From assembly GCA_946481445.1 (NCBI GenBank), contig CAMLOA010000128.1:1-6271 (forward strand): DNA of 6,271 nt, read 5' to 3'. This DNA is from an uncultured Devosia sp. (GTDB taxonomy: Bacteria > Pseudomonadota > Alphaproteobacteria > Rhizobiales > Devosiaceae). Below the pieces are notes generated by a model. It did not search any database and was not told the origin of the DNA. It saw only the letters and a program-made list of their open reading frames with translations. This document shows positions 1 through 5,749 of this stretch, piece by piece (within the stretch, counting starts at the first letter, position 1; every line of letters begins with the position of its first letter). The position numbers and the translations under genes were made by a program.

Positions 1-446
1 CCGTGGTGCGGCAGGAATCGATGTTCCAGATCGATGCCGTGTCCTCGGCGGGTGCGCGGGGGCTCATGCAGCTGATGCCGGGGACGGCCCAGGAGGTGGC
101 GCGCGAAGTGGGGCTGGAATATTCCCCGGGGCGGCTGGTGAGCGATCCGCAATACAATGCCCTGCTGGGCTCCACCTACCTGCAGGCACAGCTGGACCGG
201 TATGACGGGTCGCTCGTGCTGGCCGCCGCGGCCTACAATGCCGGACCGGGCAATGCCGACAAGTGGATCCGCGCCTATGGAGACCCGCGCGCGGACAATG
301 TCGACCCGGTGATCTGGGTCGAGCTGATCCCCTTCCAGGAAACCCGGACCTATGTGAAGCGCGTGCTTGGCAACTACCTAGTCTATCGGGCGCGGCTGGG
401 AGACAGCCCGATCACCCTGCACCAGGCCCTGCGGACAATCGATTGA
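1..446 (+). CDS. Lytic murein transglycosylase, Slt70-type catalytic domain (5' partial)
   Basis: This is the C-terminal part of a soluble-type lytic transglycosylase, which cleaves the MurNAc-GlcNAc bond of peptidoglycan in the periplasm and leaves 1,6-anhydro-MurNAc ends. The reading frame is already open at the left edge, so the gene starts outside the window; the GTG codons at 3 and 6 are internal valines, not a start. The visible protein begins with VVRQES, whose Glu (codon 15-17) is the catalytic acid/base of the family. It continues with GLMQLMPGTA, then AAYNAGPGN, then ELIPFQETRTYVKRVLGNYL. These four blocks occur in the same order and spacing as in the catalytic domain of E. coli Slt70, and the IPFxETRxYVKxVL block favours the Slt70 branch over MltC/EmtA types. 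The missing N-terminal part would normally be a signal peptide and a helical superhelix domain. The hydrolase gene follows on the same strand after 34 nt, so the two may be co-transcribed. Confidence 0.93.
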   Translation, partial: VVRQESMFQIDAVSSAGARGLMQLMPGTAQEVAREVGLEYSPGRLVSDPQYNALLGSTYLQAQLDRYDGSLVLAAAAYNAGPGNADKWIRAYGDPRADNVDPVIWVELIPFQETRTYVKRVLGNYLVYRARLGDSPITLHQALRTID

Positions 447-480
447 CCCGGGCTTGAGCCACGCGCCGACCTCGGCCTAA

Positions 481-1440
481 ATGGCGCGGTCCAGAGTATG
501 CCCGATGCCCCGCAAGCGAACCGTCCCAACCGACCATCCAGCCTTCCTGCCGCTGCCGACAGACCGCGTCGCGCTCGGCTCGGGCCTTTCGGCCGCCGTG
601 CATGTGGCTGGCCGCCTCTCCGCGCGCAGGCTGCCGGTAGTCTGCCTGGCGGGCTATCAGCGCAACATGAGCGACTTCACCGAATTCACCAGCTATTTCT
701 ATCGCGTAGGCGGGGGCGACTGGCCGGTCGTACTGATCGACCTGCCCGGGCGTGGACGAAGCGATGACCGGCAAAAGTCTGAAGACTATTCCTCGTTGAC
801 CGATGCCGATGACGTGTTCTCGGTCATCACCGCCCTCGGCATTCCGCGCGCGATCCTGCTGGGCCAGGGCCATGGCGGCCAGGTCGCGATGGCCCTGGCT
901 GCACGCCACCCGCTGATGATTGCCGGGACTGTGCTGATCGATTCCGGGCCGGTCATCGACTCGCGCGGCATTGTCCGGCTGCGCAACAACCTGGCGCACA
1001 TCGCCGAGCTGCGCGGTAAAGCAGTCACTGCCGGCTTTCGCCGGGTGCTGGGCGGCGACTATCCAGGCCTTCCCGACGACAGGCTCGATGCCCTGGCCGA
1101 GCGCAGCCACCATATCGACAAGCGCGGACGGGCGCGGCCCCTGTTCGATCCCAGGCTGATCACCGCGCTTGCCGGCATCAACTTTGACGACGTGCTGATG
1201 CCGCAATGGCCGCTCTACGATGCCCTGACCTGCGCTCCGCTGCTGCTGATGCGGACGCAACTGACGGACCAGTTGCACCGCCAGGCGTTCGACGAGATGG
1301 TACGCCGGCGTCCGGACGCCGCGGCGCTGACGATCGGCGGACAGGGTTCCCCGGCCCTGCTGGACCAGAAGGACGAAATCGAGGCGATCGCCTCATTCGT
1401 GATCCGGACCAGCACCGCCGTGCTCGGGCGGGCAGCCTGA
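481..1440 (+). CDS. Alpha/beta-hydrolase-fold protein, apparently lacking catalytic Ser and His
   Basis: This 319-residue cytoplasmic protein (no signal peptide or membrane span) has an alpha/beta-hydrolase fold. Visible in order are the oxyanion-strand motif VVCLAGYQRN (about 52-61), the strand-turn VVLIDLPGRGRSDD (about 83-96), the nucleophile-elbow region LLGQGHGGQVAMALAARHP (126-144), the strand VLIDSGPVID, a putative acid strand LLLMRTQLTD with Asp263, and the C-terminal loop GGQGSPALLDQ (286-296). Related enzymes carry GxSxGG at the elbow and GHAPLL in the last loop. Here the nucleophile position is Gly130 (GGC, 868-870) and the histidine position is Ser290 (TCC, 1348-1350). The fold therefore seems intact but the protein is probably not a classical serine hydrolase, so no substrate is proposed. 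The start is uncertain: no good Shine-Dalgarno sequence precedes ATG 481, and an in-frame ATG at 505 (MPRKRT) would shorten the protein by eight residues. It may share a transcript with the upstream transglycosylase gene. Confidence 0.88.
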   Translation: MARSRVCPMPRKRTVPTDHPAFLPLPTDRVALGSGLSAAVHVAGRLSARRLPVVCLAGYQRNMSDFTEFTSYFYRVGGGDWPVVLIDLPGRGRSDDRQKSEDYSSLTDADDVFSVITALGIPRAILLGQGHGGQVAMALAARHPLMIAGTVLIDSGPVIDSRGIVRLRNNLAHIAELRGKAVTAGFRRVLGGDYPGLPDDRLDALAERSHHIDKRGRARPLFDPRLITALAGINFDDVLMPQWPLYDALTCAPLLLMRTQLTDQLHRQAFDEMVRRRPDAAALTIGGQGSPALLDQKDEIEAIASFVIRTSTAVLGRAA

Positions 1441-1450
1441 CCGGTCAGGC
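1435..1450. terminator. Palindrome between convergent genes, possible bidirectional terminator
   Basis: GCCTGACCGGTCAGGC is a perfect 16-nt inverted repeat centred between 1442 and 1443. The TGA stop of the + strand hydrolase (1438-1440) and the TGA stop of the minus-strand HhH gene (1445-1447 on the + strand) occupy symmetric positions in the two arms. As RNA it could fold into a 6-bp stem with a CCGG loop on either strand. Neither side has a clear U tract, so a role as an intrinsic terminator is only plausible. It is the only candidate 3' end seen for either transcription unit. Confidence 0.4.
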
Positions 1451-1996
1451 ACCAATCCTGGTCAGTTCGGCGGCCTGATCCACCCACTTCTCGCGCCGGA
1501 TGCGCCCCTTGAAGGCCAGCTGGGATTCGACCCAGTCAATATTGGCCTCGGTCCATGCCGCAATCTGATGCAGGTGGAAGACACCCATGGCATTGAGCGA
1601 TGCTTCAATCTTCGGGCCGATCCCCTTGATGCGCTTGAGGTTGTCCGCCGCGCCGTCAAGCGGTTCCGGCAGCGTGGGCGGCCTTGGATCGACCTTGTCG
1701 ACCTTGGAGCGACGGGCGCGCACGGGTTTCTTCCGGGGCGGACCGGCGACCGGATCATCCGCGGCGGCGGCCAGCCGGGCCGCATTGGAGCGCGGGCGCC
1801 GCGCTGTTTCCTCGTGCGGCTTGTCGCCGGAAAGGGCCGCCGCTTCCGGCGCCGGTGCTGGCGCCGGAACGACCTGGCGCGTCCCCCGGCCAAGGTATGC
1901 CGCCCAGCGCGCGCCATAACCAAGGACGCAGCCGACCAGGTATGCGGCAAGGATCATGACCGCCGTATCGGCGATATGAGCAAGGTTGAAGGCCAC
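1445..1996 (-). CDS. Membrane-anchored helix-hairpin-helix protein
   Basis: This is a 183-residue protein in three parts. Residues about 6-28 form one transmembrane helix (TAVMILAAYLVGCVLGYG). Residues about 35-115 are an Ala/Pro-rich linker with a strongly basic stretch (RKKPVRARRSKVDKV, about 88-102). Residues about 116-178 are a helix-hairpin-helix domain with the hairpin LKRIKGIGPKI, followed by LHQIAAWTEANIDWVE and FKGRIRREKWVDQA. A very similar HhH tail is known at the C-terminus of rhizobial NuoE and ribosomal protein L21, where its role is unclear; HhH domains in general bind DNA non-specifically. Arginines directly after the helix (GARWAAYLGRGTR) suggest the HhH part faces the cytoplasm. 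I chose the GTG at 1996-1994 because it has GAGG five nucleotides upstream (2005-2002) and lies 1 nt after the preceding gene's stop. The open frame runs on to a TTG at 2062, which would overlap that gene. This is the last gene of the operon. DNA binding is inferred. Confidence 0.85.
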   Translation of the reverse strand: MAFNLAHIADTAVMILAAYLVGCVLGYGARWAAYLGRGTRQVVPAPAPAPEAAALSGDKPHEETARRPRSNAARLAAAADDPVAGPPRKKPVRARRSKVDKVDPRPPTLPEPLDGAADNLKRIKGIGPKIEASLNAMGVFHLHQIAAWTEANIDWVESQLAFKGRIRREKWVDQAAELTRIGA

Positions 1997-1997
1997 C

Positions 1998-2120
1998 CTA
2001 GCCTCGACCTTCCGGTGCGGAAAAGCTGCGCCAGCCAACGACAAGCCCGACGGCGGCAGCAACGGCCATATAGGGCCAGTAATAGCCGAACAGGAACTGG
2101 GCCGATTGCCAGGTCAGCAT
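1998..2120 (-). CDS. 40-residue single-span membrane protein
   Basis: This short gene encodes MLTWQSAQFLFGYYWPYMAV continuing to a 40-residue product ending in APEGRG and TAG (2000-1998). Residues about 8-30 form one hydrophobic helix rich in aromatic residues (FLFGYYWPY) with a small-residue half (AVAAAVGLVVG). The Arg just after the helix and the lack of charge before it suggest the C-terminus is cytoplasmic. Support for a real gene is positional: the ATG lies 9 nt after the OmpA-family stop, TGAGG spanning that stop supplies GAGG seven nucleotides upstream of the ATG, and the next gene starts 1 nt after this stop. I do not recognise a named family. Aromatic single-span miniproteins of this kind often act as partners or stabilisers of larger membrane complexes, so it could assist the OmpA-family or HhH protein. 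That role is a guess. Confidence 0.75.
   Translation of the reverse strand: MLTWQSAQFLFGYYWPYMAVAAAVGLVVGWRSFSAPEGRG
2002..2005 (-). promoter_or_regulatory. Ribosome-binding site setting the GTG start of the HhH gene
   Basis: GAGG on the minus strand lies 5 nt before GTG 1996, inside the last codons of the miniprotein gene (GGT CGA GGC TAG). It supports the GTG as the start in preference to upstream TTG codons and suggests translational coupling. Confidence 0.6.
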
Positions 2121-2127
2121 GACCAAA

Positions 2128-2131
2128 CCTC
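2128..2131 (-). promoter_or_regulatory. Ribosome-binding site of the 40-residue gene
   Basis: GAGG on the minus strand overlaps the TGA stop of the OmpA-family gene (TGAGG) and lies 7 nt before ATG 2120. This spacing is near optimal and is the main sequence evidence that the 40-codon frame is translated. Confidence 0.6.
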
Positions 2132-5100
2132 AGAAATGCTGGTCGCTCACCGTCACGACAATGCGCCGGTTGAGCCGCTTGCCTGCAGTGGTGTCGTTGT
2201 CGGCAATCGGCTGAGCCTCGCCGTAACCCACCGCATAGAGGCGGGCCGGATTGACGTCGCGCTCGACCAGCGCATTGACGACGGCTTCCGCACGCGCGAC
2301 CGAGAGCGCCAGATTGAGCTGCTCGTCGCCATCCGCGTCGGTGTGACCCTCGATGTGGACGACCGCATCCGGGCAGGCGGCAAGATCGCTCGCCAGTTCA
2401 TCCAGCGCCTGAGCCGATTCCGCCGCGATGATGGCGGCGCCGGACTGGAACAGGATGGCGTTGCGAGCCGAGAACTCGGCCAGTGGGGCCAGGCAGGCCG
2501 ACACGTCCACCGCCGGCACCGCGGCAGGCGTCTCCTGCGAGGACTCGGACTGCGCATCCACGGACACCGGATCTGCGGAGGCGACGGCAATCTCGGCCTC
2601 TGGCGCCGGTTCCTCGGCGACGGGTGGTTCATCCGTGGACACGGAAGCAACGGGGTCGGGCTCCGGCAGGGCGATGGCGACCGACCAGCCATCGGCCGGG
2701 AGCGATGCGACGATGGCGTCGCGCGCGGCTTCATCGGGTGCCGTGCCGGACAGTGTCCAGGCGCCGTCGGCGAACGACAATTGGCCATCGGCCAGCTGTA
2801 TCAAAGCGCGCAGGCCAGTCTCGGCGGCCGGCAGGAAATCATCCGGCGCCCCACCCGCTATGCTCACGGCGGACGCGTCCGCGTCGGCAATGGCCGCAAA
2901 GTATCGCAATGCCGGCTCGGCCGGCATCTGACCCGCAAGGAAGATCGCGCCATCCCGGCGCGTGGCACTGAAAGTGTAGGCAGGATCGATCGGTTCGGGC
3001 TCGACAACGGCGGCTACTGCCGTGGGAGCGTCGGGCGCAATCGCAACAGCAGCTGGTTCGGGCTCAGCTTCGGGCGCAGCCGGTTCGCCAACGTCCAGTT
3101 CGGCCGCCGCGACGGGGAGCGTTTCTGGCGCCGGCGGCGGCGAGATGAGGGTCAACTGCCAATTTTCGGAGGGCGTGGACGCACCGGCGAGCGCGGTCTC
3201 GATGGCGGAAGCGGATCCCGCCGTGGCCTGCTGCCCCTCGAGCGACCAGACCCGGCCATCAAAGCCTGCCGTCCCCTGCGACAGGTTGGACAAGGCATCG
3301 ATTGCCGCGAGCACATCCTCTGCAAAGCCTGGAGGCGAAGCTACATCGATCGCGGTGCGGTCCGTGACCGCTTCCCCTGCCCTGACCACCACGAAACGCC
3401 GCAGGGCATCGGCCGGCAGCGACCCTTCGAGCGTCACCGATCCATCGGGGGCCTTGCTTGCCGACCAGATATAGGGCGGGGCCGGCTGCGGCTCGGGCGC
3501 CGAAATGTCGACGGACCAGGTCTCCGATCCGGCAATGCCCGCGAGGGCCGCCAGCAGGAAATCGCGCTTCTCGACGCTCTCGGCCGAGCCCAGCACCGTC
3601 CAGCCGGCGCCATCAAATGTGGCCGACCCCGCAACCAGGCCGAGCACCATGTCGAGGGCAGCGTTGGCGGCCGGCACGAAATCGGCCGGCTCGCCGGACG
3701 CGATGCTGGTCTCGTCATTGACCGCATCCCCCGCGTGCACGGCGAGGTAGCGCTGGAGACCCTCATTGGGCACATTCCCCGCCAGGGTGACGGTTCCGTC
3801 AGCGGCGCGCGTGGCAGACCAGAGGTAGGGCGCGGCCACCGGAATCGTAGGCACGGGCTCGGCGATGGCCATGGACCAGCCGGCGCCAGCCAATTGGCGG
3901 GACAGGAAATCTGCCTCCAACGCCGCCTTTGCGATCGTTGAACTGGGCGTTCCAGTGATGAGCCAGGATGTGCCGGCGAGTTCGACCCGGCCTTCGTCGA
4001 GCCAGCTCAGCAGGCCGATGGCCGTGGCAGCCGAAGCCTCGAAGGTAAAGGGCTCTCCAGAGGCATAAGTCATTGGCGCAGCAGGGACTTCTCCGGCCGA
4101 CGCGCGCAGGCGGGCCTCGACTTCCGGGCTCGGCACCATTCCGGACATGGCAATGGAACCATCCACACCCTTGGCAACCGACCAGGAATAGGTTTCGGCA
4201 CGGGGTGCCAAGATCTCGCCGCGCGCCAGGACCAGGCCCTGCGGCGCGCCCTGTGCGAGCAATTCGCGCAGGGCGAGATAATCAGCGCCGGTACGCGCCT
4301 GCCCGACCAGGGTCATCACATTGTCGCGCAGCGAGAAGCGCCCTTCGCTCAGCCGCCCGAAGGTGGCGAGGCCGAAATCGAGGGCGGACTGGTAGCGCTC
4401 GGGGGCGCCGCGTGCCAGCTTCAACCAAGAGACGTCGGCACCGTCGCGTGCAGCAAGGGCATCGCGCGTGGCAGCGTCGGGAGCATAGCCGTCGAAGACG
4501 ATGACGCCACTCGGCTGCAGGGACGCACTCACCCAATAGTCTTCGACCCGGGGCGGATCGAGCACTATGATGCTGCCCGACGATTCCAGCTCATTGATCA
4601 CCGCCTGGGCCACTTCTTCGGTTGGCGGCGCACCAGTGAGGCGGACCTCGCCGCCAGAAATCGTCGCGGTGCCGTATTCGAGGCGGGCCAGTTGCTCGAT
4701 AAGCGTGCGAGTGAGCTCGGCAAAGCCCGGCGGCTCGCCAGACCCAAGGGACAGACCGGTGGAGACCACCAGGTCGCCGACCTCTGCGAGGCGGAGCCGC
4801 TCAGCAAGGGAATCGTCGGGCGCATAGCCGGTGATATCGATTCGCTGGCCATCGGAGACGGCCTGCCAGATATAGGGATCGATCAGTGCGGGCGTGATGG
4901 AAACGTCACCCAATTCCAGGCCCTGCGGAGGCCCGGCGCGCAGGACGATAAGCAGATCGCGGTAGGCGCGCTCGGAACGGGCACGGCCAGAGATATCGAT
5001 GCTCAGGTCATTGATCGACACCTGACCCTCGTCGAAATAGCCAACCTGTTCAACGGCATAGCGGGCACCATTGGTCCACTGCAGGCGATCGGGCATGCCG

Positions 5101-5525
5101 GACCGGAGCTCGAGCGCGCCGTCTTCGAGCCCGGCGGCCGCGAGAAGATCGGCCCGCGTGGCCAGGTCCGGAACTGCGCCCGACAGATCGACCTTTCCAG
5201 ACTGGATCGAGGCGACCAAGGTATAGGGACGTGCCAGGGGAGCCAGAACGACATCCGAGCGGACCGTGCGCAGCGCTGGCAGAGCCGACAGGCGCGCGAG
5301 CGCATCGTCGCTGAGACGGCTGTCCGTCGTCGTTCCGGTCAGCACCGCATCCCGGTGGTCGAAGGACAGCTCCGCCCAGTCGTAGCCGGCATGACGCATC
5401 GCTGCCGTGGCGGACGCGGCGGCGTCATTGGCAATGTTGGTGGATGTCAGCGCCAGGCACAGCACCGTGCCTCCCAGGACCGTGGCCAGTCCGGGCGCGA
5501 CCCATTTGAGAAGGTCCCTGATCAT
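2130..5525 (-). CDS. Long OmpA-family protein with BON-like domain and seven internal repeats
   Basis: This is a 1131-residue envelope protein. Residues 1-30 hold a basic start (MIRDLLKW) and a hydrophobic helix, a signal anchor or signal peptide; the Cys near 23 is not in a lipobox, so it is probably not a lipoprotein. Residues about 45-98 look like a BON domain (AELSFDHRDAVLTGT). Seven diverged repeats begin near 99, 216, 328, 444, 565, 683 and 847, with consensus PYxWSAxxxxDGxVTLxG followed by a second half ending WTLxGxA. Acidic Pro/Ala/Glu linkers lie at about 796-846 and 955-1003. The C-terminal OmpA domain (about 1004-1131) has IEGHTDADGDEQLNLALSVAR, GYGEAQP and LNRRI; Asp1063 and Arg1078 match the diaminopimelate-binding Asp and Arg of E. 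coli OmpA, so peptidoglycan binding is expected. Cys1011 and Cys1051 may form a disulfide. I chose ATG 5525 (GGA six nucleotides upstream) over TTG 5531, where GGA would abut the start. It is the first gene of a three-gene operon. Confidence 0.9.
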   Translation of the reverse strand: MIRDLLKWVAPGLATVLGGTVLCLALTSTNIANDAAASATAAMRHAGYDWAELSFDHRDAVLTGTTTDSRLSDDALARLSALPALRTVRSDVVLAPLARPYTLVASIQSGKVDLSGAVPDLATRADLLAAAGLEDGALELRSGMPDRLQWTNGARYAVEQVGYFDEGQVSINDLSIDISGRARSERAYRDLLIVLRAGPPQGLELGDVSITPALIDPYIWQAVSDGQRIDITGYAPDDSLAERLRLAEVGDLVVSTGLSLGSGEPPGFAELTRTLIEQLARLEYGTATISGGEVRLTGAPPTEEVAQAVINELESSGSIIVLDPPRVEDYWVSASLQPSGVIVFDGYAPDAATRDALAARDGADVSWLKLARGAPERYQSALDFGLATFGRLSEGRFSLRDNVMTLVGQARTGADYLALRELLAQGAPQGLVLARGEILAPRAETYSWSVAKGVDGSIAMSGMVPSPEVEARLRASAGEVPAAPMTYASGEPFTFEASAATAIGLLSWLDEGRVELAGTSWLITGTPSSTIAKAALEADFLSRQLAGAGWSMAIAEPVPTIPVAAPYLWSATRAADGTVTLAGNVPNEGLQRYLAVHAGDAVNDETSIASGEPADFVPAANAALDMVLGLVAGSATFDGAGWTVLGSAESVEKRDFLLAALAGIAGSETWSVDISAPEPQPAPPYIWSASKAPDGSVTLEGSLPADALRRFVVVRAGEAVTDRTAIDVASPPGFAEDVLAAIDALSNLSQGTAGFDGRVWSLEGQQATAGSASAIETALAGASTPSENWQLTLISPPPAPETLPVAAAELDVGEPAAPEAEPEPAAVAIAPDAPTAVAAVVEPEPIDPAYTFSATRRDGAIFLAGQMPAEPALRYFAAIADADASAVSIAGGAPDDFLPAAETGLRALIQLADGQLSFADGAWTLSGTAPDEAARDAIVASLPADGWSVAIALPEPDPVASVSTDEPPVAEEPAPEAEIAVASADPVSVDAQSESSQETPAAVPAVDVSACLAPLAEFSARNAILFQSGAAIIAAESAQALDELASDLAACPDAVVHIEGHTDADGDEQLNLALSVARAEAVVNALVERDVNPARLYAVGYGEAQPIADNDTTAGKRLNRRIVVTVSDQHF
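2133..2516 (-). other. OmpA C-terminal peptidoglycan-binding domain (within the long gene)
   Basis: Residues about 1004-1131 of the long protein contain, in order, the first domain cysteine, ILFQSGAAIIAAES, the second cysteine (AACPDA), EGHTD, LSVARAEAVVNAL, LYAVGYGEAQP and GKRLNRRI. Spacing between the Asp of HTD and the Arg of SVAR is 15 residues, as for D271 and R286 of E. coli OmpA. The domain would sit in the periplasm and bind the peptide stem of peptidoglycan. Confidence 0.9.
2661..5231 (-). repeat. Seven protein-level repeats within the OmpA-family gene
   Basis: Seven units of about 112-121 residues begin with RPYTLVAS, DPYIWQA, EDYWVSA, ETYSWSV, APYLWSA, PPYIWSA and DPAYTFSA. The spacing between units six and seven rises to about 164 because of an acidic Pro/Glu-rich insert. 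Each unit seems to hold two copies of a strand-Gly-strand-Gly-x-x-P motif followed by a helix (VTLAGNVPNEGLQRYL in the first half, WTVLGSAESVEKRDFL in the second), which resembles half of a BON domain. Units five and six are among the most alike. No long exact DNA repeats were noticed, so the duplications are probably old. Confidence 0.8.
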
Positions 5526-5619
5526 TCGCAATCCAGAAGATACCGCAACGCCGCAAGGCTAGTGCATTTCGTCGCTCAAGAAAACGGAAATGGCGACGGT
5601 AAGCCCTTGTTTTCCGGAG

Positions 5620-5646
5620 ATTATCCTGGGGACGGAGACGGTCGCA
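5620..5646 (-). promoter_or_regulatory. Weak promoter candidate for the OmpA-family operon
   Basis: On the minus strand GATAAT (5625-5620) could be a -10 box. TGCGAC (5646-5641) lies 15 nt upstream and is a poor -35 match with short spacing. It would give a leader of roughly 90 nt before ATG 5525. The operon must start in the gap below the porin terminator (5526-5699), but no strong promoter was found there, so this call is tentative. Confidence 0.2.
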
Positions 5647-5699
5647 CGCCGGGCGAGGCGGGCGGCGAGAGAATCACCATGGCCGTACCCACAAAGAAG

Positions 5700-5725
5700 A
5701 AAGGCCCGGCGTGAGCCGGGCCTTT
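5700..5725 (-). terminator. Intrinsic terminator of the porin gene
   Basis: On the minus strand, AAAGGCCCGGC, loop TCAC, GCCGGGCCTTT form a perfect 11-bp stem followed by the pyrimidine run CTTCTTT. It starts 24 nt after the porin stop codon. This is a textbook rho-independent terminator. It separates the porin transcript from the OmpA-family operon downstream on the same strand. Confidence 0.92.
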
Positions 5726-5749
5726 CCAAAGTCCAGTGCGATCCGAGGA

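Noticed and set aside
412..1278. 288-codon minus-strand frame opposite the hydrolase
   Set aside because: It overlaps the transglycosylase end and most of the hydrolase gene, both with clear motifs. Its own product has no recognisable feature.
1998..2062. Longer N-terminus for the HhH protein starting at TTG 2062
   Set aside because: This would overlap 63 nt of the miniprotein gene and add a stretch with no ribosome-binding site. GTG 1996 with GAGG at 5 nt spacing is the better start.
1986..3941. 651-codon open frame on the + strand, antisense to the OmpA-family gene
   Set aside because: The product is Arg/Gly-rich with no domain or strand pattern. It overlaps three well-supported minus-strand genes and is the usual antisense shadow of a high-GC gene.
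5543..5556. Direct repeat CCGCAA-CG-CCGCAA just upstream of the OmpA-family start
   Set aside because: Six-base repeats are expected by chance in GC-rich leaders, and nothing else supports an operator here.
4692..5714. 340-codon + strand frame opposite the start of the OmpA-family gene
   Set aside because: It is antisense to the recognisable N-terminal helix and BON-like region and runs into the porin terminator. Its composition is typical of a shadow frame.
5679..5714. Eleven-codon + strand frame MAVPTKKKGPA, preceded by a GAGAG stretch, resembling the first residues of ribosomal protein L32
   Set aside because: It is very short, its last codons are the arm of the porin terminator, and no L32-like sequence follows. 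Chance resemblance or, at most, a leftover fragment.
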